In this document: one piece after another, positions 8,991 to 17,060 of the stretch | Position numbering within the stretch: the first letter of the stretch is position 1 | Layout: the number at the start of each line of letters is the position of its first letter | Source of the DNA: JANWWM01 sp046719715 | GTDB taxonomy: Bacteria; Bacteroidota; Chlorobiia; Chlorobiales; Thermochlorobacteraceae | Length of the DNA stretch: 64,000 bases | Reading direction: 5' to 3' | Assembly (NCBI GenBank): GCA_046719715.1 | Contig: JBDNCJ010000004.1 | Location: forward strand, 31,494-95,493 | Notes under the pieces: generated by a model | What the model saw: only the letters and a program-made list of their open reading frames with translations | What the model was told of the DNA's origin: nothing | Databases searched by the model: none | Program-made: the position numbers and the translations under genes

Positions 8991-10040
8991 ATGATGCCAC
9001 GCTTAACGCTTTTCTTGTTCCTCCTCTCCGCGCTCTTTCTCTCCGCTTCGCTTTCTGCACAAAGTTTGAAAATCGAATACTCGGAAGATGACGACGACAT
9101 TGAATCGGTTGAAGAAGACGACGATGAACCCGCACGTGATAAAAAGAAGAAGCACAAATTTGAACTCGATACACAAAAAGGGCGGATTTACTACTACGAT
9201 TCTGAAAGTAAAAAACGCCACTCAAAACCTCGCCGCAAATGGTATCATCGCTTGGACGGCTACTACGACGACTTGCCGCTTTTCTTCCCTGAAAAGAGAC
9301 CGACGGTAAGCGTCGCTTTCGGCACACAAGGCTCGATTTACACCGCTCCCAACGCGCCAATCGCCTTTACCTATTTTGATGCGTCGCTCGGCTATATCAA
9401 CGAGCGAATTTCCTCTTTTGCTCCAAACAGCGTATTCAAATACGGACATCAATACTTGTTTCTTTCAAATCAAACGAACGTTGATATGAGTTTGAGTTTC
9501 AACGCGCTGACGGGCATCGAGTCCAATGTTTGGCGCGTCGGATTGGGAAGCAAGCAAGGCTACGGCTATCGAAGCGGTCAGTTTTCGCTTACGCCGTATC
9601 ACGGCAATGCGGCGGTTTGGACGAACATCGGCTACACAAACTTCGCCTCGCTTTCCGAATCAGAGCAACGTTTGCTTTCGGACTTCAACAACGCCGTGCG
9701 ATTCGGCAGCATGACGGAGGGCGGCGTGCGTCTTGGATTCGTTGAGCCGATTGCGCTTGACGTGTCGTTTCAGCGCACGGTGGTCATGCGGCGGTTTGTT
9801 TTTTGGCAGTGGCTTGGAAGTTACGGGCTTGAATCCTTGTCGCAATCGCTCCTCGATGGATTCATTCGCGAAATTTACAAGTCGTCGCCCGCCTTCGCCC
9901 CGATTATGAACTTCGCGCTCAAAAACGCTTTGGCTTACGGCATTTACCAACTGCGACGCGAAAACATGAACACGCCTTTTGAAAGCGAAGCACCGATTCA
10001 CTTCGATATGTTCCGCATCGGTCTGACATTTTCCTTTTGA
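8991..10040 (+). CDS. Hypothetical envelope protein, possible outer-membrane barrel
   Basis: A 349-residue protein (ATG at 8991 or 8994) with a signal peptide ending SLSAQS. A very acidic stretch (SEDDDDIESVEEDDDE, about residues 30-46) and then a basic stretch follow. The remainder alternates hydrophobic and polar residues and ends in RIGLTFSF, a terminal-phenylalanine signature of outer-membrane beta-barrels. No known domain is recognised. The acidic segment could bind divalent cations. Function unknown; outer-membrane location is inference from the C-terminus. Confidence 0.65.
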   Translation: MMPRLTLFLFLLSALFLSASLSAQSLKIEYSEDDDDIESVEEDDDEPARDKKKKHKFELDTQKGRIYYYDSESKKRHSKPRRKWYHRLDGYYDDLPLFFPEKRPTVSVAFGTQGSIYTAPNAPIAFTYFDASLGYINERISSFAPNSVFKYGHQYLFLSNQTNVDMSLSFNALTGIESNVWRVGLGSKQGYGYRSGQFSLTPYHGNAAVWTNIGYTNFASLSESEQRLLSDFNNAVRFGSMTEGGVRLGFVEPIALDVSFQRTVVMRRFVFWQWLGSYGLESLSQSLLDGFIREIYKSSPAFAPIMNFALKNALAYGIYQLRRENMNTPFESEAPIHFDMFRIGLTFSF

Positions 10041-10058
10041 AGTTTTCTAAACCAATTT

Positions 10059-10712
10059 TCAAACGGCTATAACAACGACTTTTTCTTTGAACTTTTCGCC
10101 AAGAAAATCAATCGGGTGTTGCTCAATATGTTCAGGAAACGCGAGTTGCTCTGCACCTTGAATCAGGGCTTGCCCGATTTCTTCTTCCAAGTCGCCGCCT
10201 TTGAGGCAAAGCAATTTGCCGCCTTTTTTGAGGAGCGGTCGGCACCACGCGCACAGTTCGGGCATTGCCGCTACTTGCCTGCTGACAATTACATCAAACT
10301 TGACGTTTTTTAATTCATCGGAGCGGGATTTTTGCGCGAGCACGTTTTTCAGTTCAAGTTTCTCAATCATATCCGAGCACGCCGCAATTTTTTTTCCGAT
10401 GGAATCAATCAGCAAAAAGTAAGTGTCGGGAAAGACAATGGCGAGCGGGATTCCGGGCAATCCGCCGCCCGTTCCTAAATCCAAGACACGCGCTTTGGGC
10501 TTGAAGGCGTGAAAAAGCGCGAGTGAAAGCGCGTGAAGCACATGCTTCGTGAGGACGGCGTCTTCATCTTTTCGTGAAATGAGATTGACTTTTTTATTCC
10601 AATCGAGTAGCAATTCGGCGTATTTCCAGAGTTGCTCTTGTTGATGTTGGGTTAAGGGAAGCCCTTTTTCAGAGAGTCGGTCGGCAAGGTCGATGAGTTC
10701 CGTACGGTTCAA
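10059..10712 (-). CDS. rsmG: 16S rRNA (guanine527-N7)-methyltransferase RsmG
   Basis: About 217 residues. Motifs: QLWKYAELLLDWNKKVNL at the N-terminus, SAM-binding RVLDLGTGGGLPGIPLAI, IDSIGKKIAACSD, and VSRQVAAMPELCAWC with KGG in the C-terminal half. It methylates N7 of G527 in 16S rRNA. No ATG exists near the N-terminus. TTG at 10712 gives the family's usual length and leaves a short leader after a TATCTTTG box; TTG at 10748 is the alternative, but it lies inside that box. Upstream genes of the classical mnmG-rsmG pair are absent. Confidence 0.85.
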   Translation of the reverse strand: MNRTELIDLADRLSEKGLPLTQHQQEQLWKYAELLLDWNKKVNLISRKDEDAVLTKHVLHALSLALFHAFKPKARVLDLGTGGGLPGIPLAIVFPDTYFLLIDSIGKKIAACSDMIEKLELKNVLAQKSRSDELKNVKFDVIVSRQVAAMPELCAWCRPLLKKGGKLLCLKGGDLEEEIGQALIQGAEQLAFPEHIEQHPIDFLGEKFKEKVVVIAV

Positions 10713-10745
10713 GTCTGGTTGCGGTTTTGTTTCTAAAAGTTCGTT

Positions 10746-10753
10746 CAAAGATA
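10746..10753 (-). promoter_or_regulatory. Bacteroidota-type -7 promoter box for rsmG
   Basis: On the minus strand this reads TATCTTTG, an exact match to TAnnTTTG, about 34 bases before the favoured rsmG start. No TTG at the usual -33 spacing is evident, so confidence is limited. It lies in the 85-base gap between divergent rsmG and the TPR lipoprotein gene. Confidence 0.35.
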
Positions 10754-10797
10754 TGTATTTTTGGTTTTCGCATTTTTTACAATTCAACGAAGTTTTT

Positions 10798-11790
10798 ATG
10801 TCTCGCACGAAGCATCTTTTTTTCTTGCTTATTTTGGGAACGACTGTGTTTCTCAATGCCTGCCGCAGCACGAAGGAAGTTTCAACCGCTGAACTTGAAT
10901 CTGCCACACGCGACAGTCTTGCCAGCGTGAACGGCAAAGCCTTTTTCATTAAGGGGATTGAGGCTTACAATCAACAATCTTACTCGGAGGCAATCGCGCA
11001 GTTCAAATCCGCCGAGCCGTTCATTTTCACCGGCACGAAATTCAACGCCAACGATAAAGCCTTGCTCTACAACGCACTCGGTAAATGCTTTTTCTTCTCA
11101 GGCATCGCCGACTCCGCCGCTTACTACTTCACCGCCGCACAAATTATCGAGCCTCAAAACTACGAAGCCTACAACAACTCCGGCTACGTCAAATTCATTC
11201 AGCGCGAATACGATTTAGCCGTTTCCGATTTCAAGAAATCTCTCTCCATTAAACCCGACTACGGCGAAGCGATTGAAAATCTCAAACTCACCGAAGAGTT
11301 CAAATCGGGCAAACTCACTTGGGACGCGGACGCGCTCTTCGATAAAGCCGAAGCCATGCAAAACATCGATGAGAAAATTTCGCTTTATTCGCGCCTCGTA
11401 GAATTGCAACCGAAGTTTGCCGACGCAAAAAACAACCTCGGCGTCGCGCTCTTTCGCAAAGGTCGCCTCGACGACGCACTGAACCTTTTCACACAACTCG
11501 TCGCTGAACACCCCGACTATGCGATGGGCTACAACAATTTGGGTTTCATCTGTGAAGCCAAAGGCTTGAAAGAAGAAGCAATTTCAAATTATCGCAAGGC
11601 GGTTGAACTTGATGGGCAATTTGTTTTAGCGTTGGAAAATCTTTCATCTGTTCTCTACGACCAAGCCGATTACGACGGCGCGCTCAAAGCCGCGAAAAAT
11701 GTTTTACTTTACGAACCCAATAACAGCGACGCCAAAACACGCATCGCCTTGTGCGAAAAACAACTGAAAAACAACCGAAAGAAAAAATAA
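10798..11790 (+). CDS. TPR-repeat lipoprotein
   Basis: A 330-residue protein with a lipoprotein signal peptide (lipobox FLNAC, Cys about residue 19) and about six tetratricopeptide repeats in the rest, for example YNALGKCFFFSGIADSAAYY, YNNSGYVKFIQREYDLAV, KNNLGVALFRKGRLDDAL and YNNLGFICEAKGLKEEAI. The repeats are of the general PilF/NlpI kind and differ from the DYxxAL repeats of the kinase family here. Probably anchored in the periplasm as an assembly scaffold. It is divergent from rsmG; the next gene starts 19 bases downstream and may be co-transcribed. Confidence 0.8.
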   Translation: MSRTKHLFFLLILGTTVFLNACRSTKEVSTAELESATRDSLASVNGKAFFIKGIEAYNQQSYSEAIAQFKSAEPFIFTGTKFNANDKALLYNALGKCFFFSGIADSAAYYFTAAQIIEPQNYEAYNNSGYVKFIQREYDLAVSDFKKSLSIKPDYGEAIENLKLTEEFKSGKLTWDADALFDKAEAMQNIDEKISLYSRLVELQPKFADAKNNLGVALFRKGRLDDALNLFTQLVAEHPDYAMGYNNLGFICEAKGLKEEAISNYRKAVELDGQFVLALENLSSVLYDQADYDGALKAAKNVLLYEPNNSDAKTRIALCEKQLKNNRKKK

Positions 11791-11809
11791 CTTTACTTGT
11801 TGTATCACT

Positions 11810-12970
11810 ATGTCGCATGAATCTGCACCACCGACTGTTGCACTCCTCGAACACACCTACGCTGACGAACACCCGAACCTTTTCGCGGTCATCATGGCGG
11901 GCGGCTCCGGCACGCGGCTCTGGCCACTTTCACGCCGACACTTGCCCAAACAGTTTTTGGATTTCTTCGGCGACGGCACCATGATTTGCAAAACCGTTGA
12001 ACGCCTCAAAGGACTTGTGCGCGATGAAAACATCATCATTGTTACAAATGCATCGGGACGCAAACTTGTGCGCAAGCAGTTGCCGAACATTCCGAAAAAA
12101 AACATCATCGTCGAGCCGACGGGTAGAAACACTGCTCCGTGCATTGCGCTTGCAACAGCGTTCATCAAAAAGCGCAATCCAAACGCCGTGATGTGCGTGC
12201 TTCCCTCCGACCACGTCATTCAAAACGTAGCGCGCTTTCAAGAAACTTTGCGCGCATCGGTTGAAGTGGCGGAACGAACCGCCGCGCTCGTTACCATTGG
12301 CATGAAACCTACGCGCCCCGAAACCGGCTACGGCTACATTCAAGCCGAAGACACCAATCCCGAAATCACAACCTCCATTAAAGTGCGCTTCGGCGTCAAT
12401 GCGCATAAGGTTAAAACCTTCGCCGAAAAGCCCGACATCGAAACCGCGCAACGCTTTTTAGAAAGCGGCGATTTTCTTTGGAACAGCGGCGTCTTTATCT
12501 GGCACGTCGACGCCATTAGCCGCGAATTCGAGCGATCCATGCCGCAACTGTATCTCGACATGCAAACCATAGAGAGCACCGTCGGAACGCGCACCGAAAA
12601 AGCGACGATTGAGAACGTCTATAGCTGGACGCACTCGATTTCCATCGACTACGGCGTGATGGAAAAAGCCGATTCCGTCTACGTGCTCGAAGGCGACTTT
12701 GACTGGTCCGACGCCGGCAGTTGGGACGAAATCATGAAGTTCCGCGACCACAACTTGGAGCGCGAAGAAAATCAAAATCTCTTGCTTCACGACTCACCCA
12801 ACACCCTCGTCTTTAAGCCCAAGCATAAAACGATTGCGGTCATTGGTATTGAAGATGCCATTATCGTTGAAACCAATGATGCTCTGCTTATCTGCAAACG
12901 CGGTCGCTCGCAAGACGTCAAAAACATTGTTGATACCTTGAAGCGTAAAGAAATGGAGCAGTATATCTAA
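11810..12970 (+). CDS. manC: Mannose-1-phosphate guanylyltransferase
   Basis: A 386-residue nucleotidyltransferase making GDP-mannose from mannose-1-phosphate and GTP, for polysaccharide or glycolipid synthesis. The signature MAGGSGTRLWPLSR is near residue 28, followed by PKQFLDFFGDGTMI, VLPSDHVI, ETGYGYIQ, FAEKPD and LWNSGVFIWH. GVMEKA and DFDWSDAGSW typify GDP-mannose pyrophosphorylases. The C-terminal phosphomannose-isomerase domain of the long bifunctional form is absent, so this is the short monofunctional type. It follows the TPR lipoprotein by 19 bases. Confidence 0.88.
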   Translation: MSHESAPPTVALLEHTYADEHPNLFAVIMAGGSGTRLWPLSRRHLPKQFLDFFGDGTMICKTVERLKGLVRDENIIIVTNASGRKLVRKQLPNIPKKNIIVEPTGRNTAPCIALATAFIKKRNPNAVMCVLPSDHVIQNVARFQETLRASVEVAERTAALVTIGMKPTRPETGYGYIQAEDTNPEITTSIKVRFGVNAHKVKTFAEKPDIETAQRFLESGDFLWNSGVFIWHVDAISREFERSMPQLYLDMQTIESTVGTRTEKATIENVYSWTHSISIDYGVMEKADSVYVLEGDFDWSDAGSWDEIMKFRDHNLEREENQNLLLHDSPNTLVFKPKHKTIAVIGIEDAIIVETNDALLICKRGRSQDVKNIVDTLKRKEMEQYI

Positions 12971-13067
12971 ACTGCACTACTCGATGCTCTACAATCAACA
13001 GCGCGACTTTCCTTCATTTTCCAATTAGCGAAAAAAATCCCCCTCTTGACAGCCGAAACAACCGATT

Positions 13068-13119
13068 CCCCCCCCGTAACGCCTTATTTTATCAGCACTT
13101 AAAAATTTTCGGGGGGGGG
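13068..13119. repeat. Paired C8 and G9 homopolymer tracts
   Basis: A run of eight C (13068-13075) followed by G, and 35 bases later C followed by nine G (13111-13119). The two are reverse complements and could pair into a hairpin, but each is also the kind of tract that slips during replication. They lie 19-70 bases upstream of a well-formed Bacteroidota-type promoter for the lipoprotein at 13254. An A7 and a C5 run (13031-13043) precede them. Confidence 0.7.
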
Positions 13120-13137
13120 TAAAATGACATTTTTTCC

Positions 13138-13168
13138 TTGCATCGCCGAAACGCCCGCCGTAACTTTG
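13138..13168 (+). promoter_or_regulatory. Bacteroidota-type promoter for the propeller lipoprotein
   Basis: TTG at 13138-13140, a 20-base spacer, then TAACTTTG at 13161-13168, an exact TTG-N20-TAnnTTTG arrangement. The predicted transcript would carry a leader of roughly 80 bases before the ATG at 13254. A second CTTTG follows at 13176. The G9 tract ends 18 bases before the -33 element. Confidence 0.55.
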
Positions 13169-13253
13169 TTGCGAACTTTGTTCCTTACCAATTTTCAAAA
13201 ACAAAAGACCCGTTTTCCCACAACGAGAAAACGCGCCCAAAACAAAATGAAGT

Positions 13254-14627
13254 ATGAACTATTCTTTTTCCATCACGCGCTTACCTTTCGCACTCTTGCT
13301 CGCGCTTCTCGCCGTTGCACACAGTTGCAAAGAGACAGCCCCGAGCGCACCAACAACGCCAGAGCCACCGTTGCCGCCACAGCCCATTCAAACGATTTCT
13401 CTCACCGTTGTAGATAGCGCGAGCGTAGAAGCATGGCTGAAACTTTCAATACCCGATACGGTTAAGGAGCGACGCTATCGGCTCTTTCTCAACGATTCGC
13501 TTATCTGGCAAGCAACCCTCACAAAGCCTGATACGCTTATGCTTATAGGTCTTGCGCCCGCCGCCACCTATCGCGCCCGAGCCGAACGCCTTACCACCGA
13601 TACCTTCAATGTGACGGTTGATGAAAAGACCTTTCGCACCTTAGACACCACCAGCCAAGACTACACTTGGCAATACCTGCGCTTTGGAGTAGGCGCGAGT
13701 TACTTCCGAGATGTGTGCATTATTAACGACACTTGCATTTGGGCGGTTGGGCGCATTGACTCAGGATTATATGATTCGCTCGGCGTGCCCATCGTCTATA
13801 ACGCCATGCGTTATGATGGAAAAAAATGGGAATATTTTGCTTTGGGGTTTCCATTCCTTTCTGGTACGGATACCGTTTTGATTCCATTTGAAGCTTTCTC
13901 TGTGTTTGGATTTTCACCGAGTGATATATGGTTTTCTGATGGTGGCTCGTATTTGCACTGGGACGGGAATCGGTATCGGAAACATGCTTTTGCATTTGGA
14001 AGCGGTTTCTCTGGTGGTCTAAAGATGTGGGGGACAAGTTCGAGCAACTTGTACAGCATAAATAATCTCGGATACATTATGCACTATGATGGCGCGGTGT
14101 GGCGGCGAATGGAGAGCGGGACGACAACGAACTTGACAGACATCAGCGGCACGCCCGATGGCGAATCAGTGTGGGTTGCGGGTTATACCAATAATCAGCT
14201 TCAATCGTGCTTACTCTCATTAGAGAATGGGCAATGGCAATCGATTTGGCGATTTGGACAGCCTCCATACTCGAGTTACCGCATCTTCGCAATGTGGGCA
14301 TACAGAGGTTCGGCATTTCTTGTGTTCGAGGATGGAGTCGTATTTACTCACCAATTATTGAATTCTGACATTCCTATACAATGGTTTGGTTATGTTCCCG
14401 GAACACGATGCGCAGGAGGAAGTGCGCGCAATAACGTTGCTTTTGGAGGAGAGGGAGGGAGACTTCGTCATCACAATGGCAGGCAATGGAAGGCTTTTGG
14501 CGAAGTCCAGAACCCTGACAGGAGTATTAGAGCAATAGATGTAAGCGATAAACTCATTATCGCTGTTGGTCAAAGCTACGAACCGACATTGCACGGAGCG
14601 ATGGTTTTATTTGGGCGAAAGCCTTAG
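13254..14627 (+). CDS. Surface lipoprotein with FN3-like and beta-propeller-like regions
   Basis: A 457-residue protein with a signal peptide and lipobox-like VAHSC (Cys about residue 25), then a proline-rich stalk (about 28-45). A fibronectin-III-like domain follows (about 45-125), then repeated blades in the style CIWAVGRID, DIWFSDGGSYLHWDGNRY, NLYSINNLGYIMHYDGAVW and SVWVAGYTNNQ, typical of secreted propeller proteins of Bacteroidota/Ignavibacteria. Function unknown; perhaps adhesion or carbohydrate contact. The upstream homopolymer tracts and the decayed T9SS domain downstream suggest a variable surface-protein locus. Confidence 0.7.
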   Translation: MNYSFSITRLPFALLLALLAVAHSCKETAPSAPTTPEPPLPPQPIQTISLTVVDSASVEAWLKLSIPDTVKERRYRLFLNDSLIWQATLTKPDTLMLIGLAPAATYRARAERLTTDTFNVTVDEKTFRTLDTTSQDYTWQYLRFGVGASYFRDVCIINDTCIWAVGRIDSGLYDSLGVPIVYNAMRYDGKKWEYFALGFPFLSGTDTVLIPFEAFSVFGFSPSDIWFSDGGSYLHWDGNRYRKHAFAFGSGFSGGLKMWGTSSSNLYSINNLGYIMHYDGAVWRRMESGTTTNLTDISGTPDGESVWVAGYTNNQLQSCLLSLENGQWQSIWRFGQPPYSSYRIFAMWAYRGSAFLVFEDGVVFTHQLLNSDIPIQWFGYVPGTRCAGGSARNNVAFGGEGGRLRHHNGRQWKAFGEVQNPDRSIRAIDVSDKLIIAVGQSYEPTLHGAMVLFGRKP

Positions 14628-14659
14628 CGCATAACAAAGGAGAACCCAATGAATAGTTC

Positions 14660-14845
14660 TTGAACTTTTTTCAAAAAAACAAAAAGCGAGAAGTGAGTTG
14701 CGACCTCAATTCCCGCTATGAATCAGCGTTCAACGCAAGAACGCTTTCCAGCGGAACTTATTTTTATAGACTGCAAGCAAGCGCGACGAATGGCGCGTCA
14801 AGTTCAAGTTTTGTGGAGACAAAGAAGATGATGCTGGTGAAGTAA
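14660..14845 (+). pseudogene. Remnant of a T9SS type A C-terminal sorting domain
   Basis: A 61-codon open frame without a credible start encodes, after about 20 unrelated residues, YESAFNARTLSSGTYFYRLQ and then SFVETKKMMLVK at the stop. This is the characteristic tail of the type IX secretion sorting domain (Por secretion system C-terminal domain), normally the last 70-90 residues of a large secreted protein. Only the final 40 or so residues remain and no passenger protein is joined to it. It is most simply the 3' end of a gene lost by deletion. Confidence 0.7.
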
Positions 14846-14878
14846 TGAATAATGAGCAGTGAGGAATGAGCAGTGAAG

Positions 14879-14922
14879 AATGAGTAACGGAGCATTTATC
14901 GCGCTTCGTTACTCATTTTTTA
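14879..14922 (+). terminator. Rho-independent terminator-like hairpin
   Basis: AATGAGTAACG pairs perfectly with CGTTACTCATT (11 bp) around an 17-base loop that can extend the stem, followed by TTTTTATT. It lies 33 bases after the T9SS remnant and probably ended the ancestral gene. Its left arm sits in a run of GAATGAGCAGTGAA-like repeats. Confidence 0.65.
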
Positions 14923-14974
14923 TTGATTCCCGTTTCGCCCATCACCAATCTGTTCCCTTTCCTTTTGAGAGAGG

Positions 14975-15066
14975 GTCAGGGTGAGGTCTTGTCCCCTCTC
15001 CTTGTAGGAAAGCGTCAGGGTGAGGTCTTGTCCCCTCTCCTTGTAGGAGAGGGTTAGGGTGAGGTC
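14975..15066. repeat. 39-bp tandem repeat, about 2.3 copies
   Basis: Copies begin at 14975, 15014 and 15053 (the last partial). Each starts GTCAGGGTGAGGTCTTG and contains a CCCTCTCC-TTGTA-GGAGAGGG palindrome, perfect at 15033-15053. It resembles REP-like intergenic elements with a GGGTGAGG core seen in many bacterial genomes. It lies between the T9SS remnant and the 3' end of purH, with no coding potential. Confidence 0.7.
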
Positions 15067-15157
15067 ATAGAACGGGTATTCACGGATATTCCTTCGTCAA
15101 TCCGTTCAATCTCCGTTCTCTTGAAGTTCCTTCTCCTTTCAGCAGAGTGTCAAGGTC

Positions 15158-16747
15158 TTAATGCTTGAAGTGGCGCGTGCCGGTGAAGACCATCGCAATG
15201 CCGCGTTCATCGGCGGCTTTGATAACCTCTTCGTCGCGGATGGAGCCGCCGGGCTGAATGACCGCAGTCGCACCAGCTTCGGCGGCGGCAATAAGCCCAT
15301 CAGCAAACGGGAAAAAGGCGTCGCTGGCGACAGCACTGCCCGCAAGGTCTAACTTGGCTTCGCCCGCCTTCCAACGCGCAATACGCGACGAATCAACGCG
15401 CGACATTTGTCCCGCTCCGACCCCAACCGTCCGCAATTCTTTTGCATACACAATCGCATTGGATTTGACGTGTTTCGCCACGCGCCATGCGAAGAGCATA
15501 TCGTTCAGTTCCGCTTCGGTGGGTTTGCGTTGGGTTACGATTCGCAGTTCATTGTCTTTGACCATGGCGACGTCGCGCTCTTGCACGAGCACGCCGCACG
15601 TGGTTCCGCGCACGTCCAAGCCGTCTCGCTTTGTAGATTTTTTTTGGAGAATCAATCGACGGTCTTTCTTTTTCATCAGGTAATCCAGCACACCGTCTTC
15701 GAATTCGGGAGCGATGATGATTTCGGTGAAAATTTCGTTCATCGCTTCGGCGGCTTTCATGTCGATGGGTTGATTGACGGCGATAATGCCGCCGAATGGG
15801 GCTTGGGTGTCGGTTTCAAACGCGCGTCGGTAGGCGTCGTAAAGCGTATCAGCTTGCGCCACGCCGCACGGATTGGTATGCTTGACAATCACGACCGTCG
15901 GCTTTTCGCGACCGAATTCATCGCACAGCGAGACTGCCGCCGTCAGGTCGAGAATGTTGTTGTAGGAAAGGTCTTTGCCGTGCAGTTTGTCGAAATACTC
16001 GCCGAAAGAGACCGTTCCGTGTTCCGAATGAAGCGCGTAGAAGGCGGCTTTTTGGTGAGGATTTTCGCCGTAGCGCATGTCGATTTCCTTTGTGAGCGAG
16101 AGCGCGTAGGTCGCCGTAAGCCCTTCTTCACTTTTTGCTTTTCCGCTCATTTCTTTATCGAGATGTTCGGCAATCATGGCGTCGTAGCGGCTGGTGAGCG
16201 CGAAGACTTTTTGCGCAAGCACGGCGCGCGTTTTGAGCGTGGTTCTGCCTTTATGGGCTTTCATTTCATCGAGCACGCATTGGTAATCGCCTGCATCGGT
16301 TACGACCGTTACGGATTCATAATTTTTCGCCGCACTGCGAAGCATCGACGGTCCGCCGATGTCGATGTTCTCAATCGCTTCTTCAAGCGTAACGCCTTTT
16401 TTCCGAATCGTTTGCTCAAAAGGATAAAGATTCACCACGACCAAATCAATGTAGTCGATTTTATTTTCTTTGACTTCCTTTCTGTGCGTTTTGAGCGTGC
16501 GGCGAGCGAGTAACGCGCCATGAATTTTCGGGTGAAGCGTTTTGACGCGCCCATCAAGGATTTCAGGGAACTTGGTGATTTTTGAAATTGACTTCGCCTT
16601 TACGCCTGAATCAATCAGTGCTTTGAGCGTGCCGCCCGTTGAAAAAATTTCCACTTTCATTTTCTCCAATGCTTTGGCAAACTCTACGATGCCTGTTTTA
16701 TCGGAGACGGAAATGAGGGCGCGTTTGATTTTCGGATTTTCCAACAT
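15158..16747 (-). CDS. purH: Bifunctional AICAR formyltransferase / IMP cyclohydrolase
   Basis: A 529-residue enzyme for the last two steps of de novo IMP synthesis. The N-terminal MGS-like IMP cyclohydrolase domain (about residues 1-200) shows ALISVSDKTGIVEFAKAL, IFSTGGTLKAL, ILDGRVKTLHPKIHGALL and DIGGPSMLRSAAKN. The C-terminal formyltransferase domain shows RYGENPHQKAAF, KHTNPCGVA with the catalytic Lys-His, FGGIIAVN, and a C-terminal QPGGSIRDEEVI. The length is typical. A TAACTTTG promoter box lies 32 bases upstream. It is a single-gene unit. Confidence 0.95.
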   Translation of the reverse strand: MLENPKIKRALISVSDKTGIVEFAKALEKMKVEIFSTGGTLKALIDSGVKAKSISKITKFPEILDGRVKTLHPKIHGALLARRTLKTHRKEVKENKIDYIDLVVVNLYPFEQTIRKKGVTLEEAIENIDIGGPSMLRSAAKNYESVTVVTDAGDYQCVLDEMKAHKGRTTLKTRAVLAQKVFALTSRYDAMIAEHLDKEMSGKAKSEEGLTATYALSLTKEIDMRYGENPHQKAAFYALHSEHGTVSFGEYFDKLHGKDLSYNNILDLTAAVSLCDEFGREKPTVVIVKHTNPCGVAQADTLYDAYRRAFETDTQAPFGGIIAVNQPIDMKAAEAMNEIFTEIIIAPEFEDGVLDYLMKKKDRRLILQKKSTKRDGLDVRGTTCGVLVQERDVAMVKDNELRIVTQRKPTEAELNDMLFAWRVAKHVKSNAIVYAKELRTVGVGAGQMSRVDSSRIARWKAGEAKLDLAGSAVASDAFFPFADGLIAAAEAGATAVIQPGGSIRDEEVIKAADERGIAMVFTGTRHFKH

Positions 16748-16778
16748 TGGTGAGCCGTTATGGTTTAGGTTTGAATTG

Positions 16779-16786
16779 CAAAGTTA
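16779..16786 (-). promoter_or_regulatory. Bacteroidota-type -7 box for purH
   Basis: On the minus strand this reads TAACTTTG, matching TAnnTTTG, 32 bases before the purH ATG. A TTTG lies 24 bases further upstream, slightly longer than the ideal spacing. Confidence 0.4.
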
Positions 16787-16831
16787 TGACGTTCTTTGTA
16801 AGTAACGAGACAAAATTAACATCGTTTTGTA

Positions 16832-16896
16832 TGTCATTCTGAACGACGTGTAGCGAAGTGAAGAATCGAAGTGGATTCCTCGCTTCGCTCGGAATG
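16832..16896. repeat. Imperfect palindromic intergenic repeat (GTCATTC...GAATGAC)
   Basis: The element begins GTCATTCTGAACGACG, passes through GCGAAGTGAAGAATC, and closes with GATTCCTCGCTTCGCTCGGAATGAC. Its ends are reverse complements and the arms pair imperfectly over most of the length. The right half recurs at 4707-4727 and 54903-54923, and more degenerately near 16992. It looks like a short non-autonomous palindromic element. Confidence 0.7.
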
Positions 16897-17060
16897 ACAC
16901 TGGGGTTTAGTTAATAGTTAAGAATTAAAACTGTAAGTGCACAACTTTCATCTCTTCACTTTTAACTCTTCATTCTCACCTGTCTGGCTTCTTCGCTTCG
17001 CTCGGACGGACGTCATGTTCCATACTTAATTGCGTCTTGAGACTTAAAGTTAAATCCGCT

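Larger units (their letters stand above)
16748..17060. other. Non-coding gap between purH and priA
   Basis: About 313 bases with no convincing gene. It contains the putative purH promoter box (16779-16786, minus strand), a 65-base imperfect palindromic repeat (16832-16896), an AT-rich stretch, and a further truncated repeat half with CTTCGCTTCGCTCGGACGGAC (16992-17012). priA ends here on the minus strand; no clear terminator was seen. Confidence 0.5.

Noticed and set aside
13025..13240. A 71-codon minus-strand frame across the C/G tracts
   Set aside because: Its sequence is dominated by the homopolymers and it has no start context or family resemblance.
15407..16513. A 368-codon open frame on the plus strand
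   Set aside because: It is wholly antisense to purH, which has complete motifs; its product is rich in Phe, His and Arg without any family resemblance.
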